Assembly (NCBI RefSeq): GCF_900101335.1
Contig: NZ_FNKA01000002.1
Span: forward strand, 858,521-922,520
Reading direction: 5' to 3'
DNA length: 64,000 bases
DNA from: Quadrisphaera sp. DSM 44207
GTDB lineage: Bacteria; Actinomycetota; Actinomycetes; Actinomycetales; Quadrisphaeraceae
Each line of letters starts with the position of its first letter. The stretch's first letter is position 1. The notes beneath the pieces are model-generated. The model worked only from the letters and a program-made list of their open reading frames with translations. It made no database searches and was not told where the DNA came from. Shown here piece after piece: positions 62,660 through 64,000 of this stretch. Made by a program: the position numbers and the translations under genes.

Positions 62660-63088
62660 TCAGCGGAGCAGGGGCAGCCCGCCGGTCAGGGACCGCACGG
62701 CCCTGGCCGGACCGTGCAGCAGCACGCCGGCGTAGGCCAGGTCCGCCGCGGCGGTGGCGGCCACGGCGGCGCAGAAGGCCTCGTAGTCGGTGGTCTGCTG
62801 GCCGACGGCCGGCAGGTCCACCACCCGCACCCCGGCCCGCAGCGCCCGGGCCCGCAGCGGCGCCAGGTCGCCGGCCGCCGCGGCCAGCACGGGCAGCCCG
62901 GTCGGGAACAGGCCGGGGTGCACCTCGCCGGCGGCGTCGGGGACGTCCGGTCCGGGCAGGTCCGGCTCCAGGGCCCCGAGGGTCAGGGCGAGGACGGCGG
63001 CGGCGTTGGCGGCCAGCCCGGCGGGCAGCTGGCGGTCCAGGACGATGGCGCTGCGCACGCCCACCGGCCCCGGGATCTGTACGGTCAT
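62660..63088 (-). CDS. DUF2000 family protein
   Basis: A 142-residue protein. RSAIVLDRQLPAGLAANAAAVLALTLGA at the start, then PVLAAAAGDLAPLRARA, VVDLPAVGQQTTDYEAF and YAGVLLHGPARAVRSLTGGLPLLR follow the DUF2000 pattern (peptidyl-tRNA-hydrolase-like fold). Divergent from an Lrp/AsnC gene, an arrangement seen in many actinobacteria; the regulator probably controls it. Function unknown. Confidence 0.85.
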   Translation of the reverse strand: MTVQIPGPVGVRSAIVLDRQLPAGLAANAAAVLALTLGALEPDLPGPDVPDAAGEVHPGLFPTGLPVLAAAAGDLAPLRARALRAGVRVVDLPAVGQQTTDYEAFCAAVAATAAADLAYAGVLLHGPARAVRSLTGGLPLLR

Positions 63089-63162
63089 GGGCCTGGACGC
63101 TAGGAGGTCCGGTGGGTCCGCGGCGTCCGTCTCGAACATCCTTCGGCAGGAGGGCTCGTGCC

Positions 63163-63624
63163 GTGGCGCTGGACGAACTGGACCGGGCGCTGCTGCGCCA
63201 CCTGCAGAACGATGCGCGGCGCACCAACCGCGACCTCGCCGAGGCGGTGGGCGTGGCGCCGTCCACCGCCCTGGAGCGCGTGCGGGCGCTGCGCCGGCGC
63301 GGGGTGGTGCGCGGCTACCACGCCGAGGTGGACCTGGCCGCCGTCGGCCGCCCGGTCCAGGCGCTGATCGCCGTGCGCATCCGCCCGCCCAAGCGGGAGG
63401 TGATCGAGGCCTTCCGCGACTGGGTGCGCCAGCTGCCCGAGACCGTCGGGGTCTTCGTCGTCTCCGGCACCGAGGACTTCCTCCTGCACGTCGCCGTGCC
63501 CGACACCGACGCCCTGTACGCCTTCGTCATCGACCGGCTCACCCAGCGTCGCGAGGTGGCCGACGTGCGCACCAGCGTCGTCTACGAGCACCTGCGCACC
63601 CCGGTCGTCGATCCCCTGACCTGA
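63163..63624 (+). CDS. Lrp/AsnC family transcriptional regulator
   Basis: A 153-residue protein. The N-terminal HTH (LDELDRALLRHLQNDARRTNRDLAEAVGVAPSTALERVRALRRRGVV) and RAM ligand domain (VQALIAVRIRPPKREVIEAF, VGVFVVSGTEDFLLHVAVPD) are complete. GTG 63163 has AGGAGGG eight bases upstream; a GTG five bases earlier is out of frame. Its probable target is the divergent DUF2000 gene, 74 bases away. After its stop, 63625-63789 shows no supportable gene. Confidence 0.94.
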   Translation: MALDELDRALLRHLQNDARRTNRDLAEAVGVAPSTALERVRALRRRGVVRGYHAEVDLAAVGRPVQALIAVRIRPPKREVIEAFRDWVRQLPETVGVFVVSGTEDFLLHVAVPDTDALYAFVIDRLTQRREVADVRTSVVYEHLRTPVVDPLT

Positions 63625-63789
63625 CCTCTGGCCCCCTGCGGGACGCCGGGGCTCAGCCGCGGGCGGTGCGGGCGCGGTCGGTGCCGGTCAAGTCGATCCG
63701 GCCGTCCCCGTCGGGAGCGGCGCCTCCTGCGGCTGGGTCTCCGGCGCCCGCTCCCCCGGCGCCCGCGCCGGCCCCGCCGTCCTGGAGCC

Positions 63790-63822
63790 GGGATCGGAGC
63801 GGGATCGGAGCGGGATCGGAGC
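63790..63822. repeat. 11-bp tandem repeat, three perfect copies
   Basis: GGGATCGGAGC repeated three times head to tail in the 278-base gap between the Lrp gene and the last gene. The period is not a multiple of three, so it is unlikely to be coding. Confidence 0.8.
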
Positions 63823-63839
63823 GGGTCGAGGTGCCGCTC

Positions 63840-63881
63840 CCGGCGGGCGCCGTGCCGCACGCGGTGCGCGGCGCCCGCCGG
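63840..63881 (-). terminator. Hairpin terminator of the last minus-strand gene
   Basis: CCGGCGGGCGCCG and CGGCGCCCGCCGG are perfect 13-bp outer arms, with an inner CGCAC/GTGCG stem. It starts 21 bases after the stop of the gene ending at 63903. Confidence 0.75.
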
Positions 63882-63902
63882 AGGCGGTGTGAGGGGTGCC
63901 GG

Positions 63903-64000
63903 TCAGCTGCCCTGCTGCTGGCTGCCCTGCTGCTCGCCGCCCGCGCTGGAGCCCACCGCCGCCTGCTGCTGGGAGGAGGTCAGGTCGATGCTCTCCCCAC
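63903..64000 (-). CDS. C-terminal end of an unidentified gene, cut by window edge
   Basis: Only 31 residues are visible: ESIDLTSSQQQAAVGSSAGG followed by EQQGSQQQGS and a TGA. The Gln/Gly/Ser-rich end gives no family. A strong hairpin terminator follows. Upstream sequence would be needed for any call. Confidence 0.6.
   Translation of the reverse strand, partial: GESIDLTSSQQQAAVGSSAGGEQQGSQQQGS

Noticed and set aside
63653..63789. A minus-strand gene ending with RIDLTGTDRARTARG
   Set aside because: The tail looks coding-like and shares IDLT with the last gene, but no start codon exists in that frame before an in-frame stop and the 11-bp repeats; I cannot support a gene.
1..64000. tRNA, rRNA, insertion sequences, prophage genes
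   Set aside because: No cloverleaf, rRNA segment, transposase or integrase was recognised on either strand.

Overview
This window comes from a very GC-rich actinomycete chromosome. GTG starts are common, reading-frame shadows run long on both strands, and several starts look leaderless. The wag31/divIVA, yggT, sepF, yggS and pgeF genes lie next to ftsZ, MurE is the meso-DAP type, and hisA is a PriA. Together these point to a Kineosporiales-like member of the Actinomycetota (inference, not a species call).

Layout. (1) 1-4914, minus strand: the upstream end of a type I-E CRISPR-Cas operon (cas3, cas8e, start of cse2), running off the left edge. Upstream of cas3 are two degenerate I-E repeats around a 20-nt spacer, and this spacer partly matches DNA between itself and cas3. 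I read this as a CreR/CreA-like regulatory crRNA gene, the most interesting object in the window. (2) 5128-8656: a decayed DUF2252 gene, a strong shared terminator, a cell-wall-binding-repeat protein with a TAT-exported ferritin-like protein, and an SseB-family gene. (3) 8679-18067: histidine genes (priA/hisA, hisH, hisB, hisC; hisD apart) with small membrane proteins, and GNAT, YciI and DinB-family genes on the plus strand, plus thpR and an NCS2 purine permease. (4) 18125-23438, plus strand: a two-domain FAD/Fe-S oxidoreductase, an epimerase, a LON-domain protein and a YbaK-type deacylase, whose 3' end overlaps a convergent membrane-protein gene. (5) 23297-48985, minus strand: dnaE, an RluA-family synthase, lspA, divIVA, yggT, sepF, yggS, pgeF, ftsZ, ftsQ, murC, murG, ftsW, murD, mraY, murF, murE, ftsI, ftsL, rsmH and mraZ. 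In transcription order mraZ comes first. Most junctions are 1-4 bp overlaps, so this is a nearly complete division and cell-wall cluster making lipid II and the septal ring. (6) 49208-53849, plus strand: a MoxR ATPase, DUF58 and transglutaminase operon. (7) 53953-60129, minus strand: DUF3040, then a dnaE2-dinB translesion polymerase operon under a textbook actinobacterial LexA operator. (8) 60426-64000: a membrane protein, a damaged RidA/TetR pair, a GAF-ANTAR regulator, a DUF2000/Lrp divergent pair and the end of an unidentified gene.

Several long palindromes (10331, 56865, 60212) look like dispersed palindromic elements. One of them lies in frame inside dnaE2. Short in-frame tandem repeats recur in the division proteins (FtsQ, MurC, MurG, FtsL). 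No tRNA, rRNA, insertion sequence, phage gene or full CRISPR array was seen.
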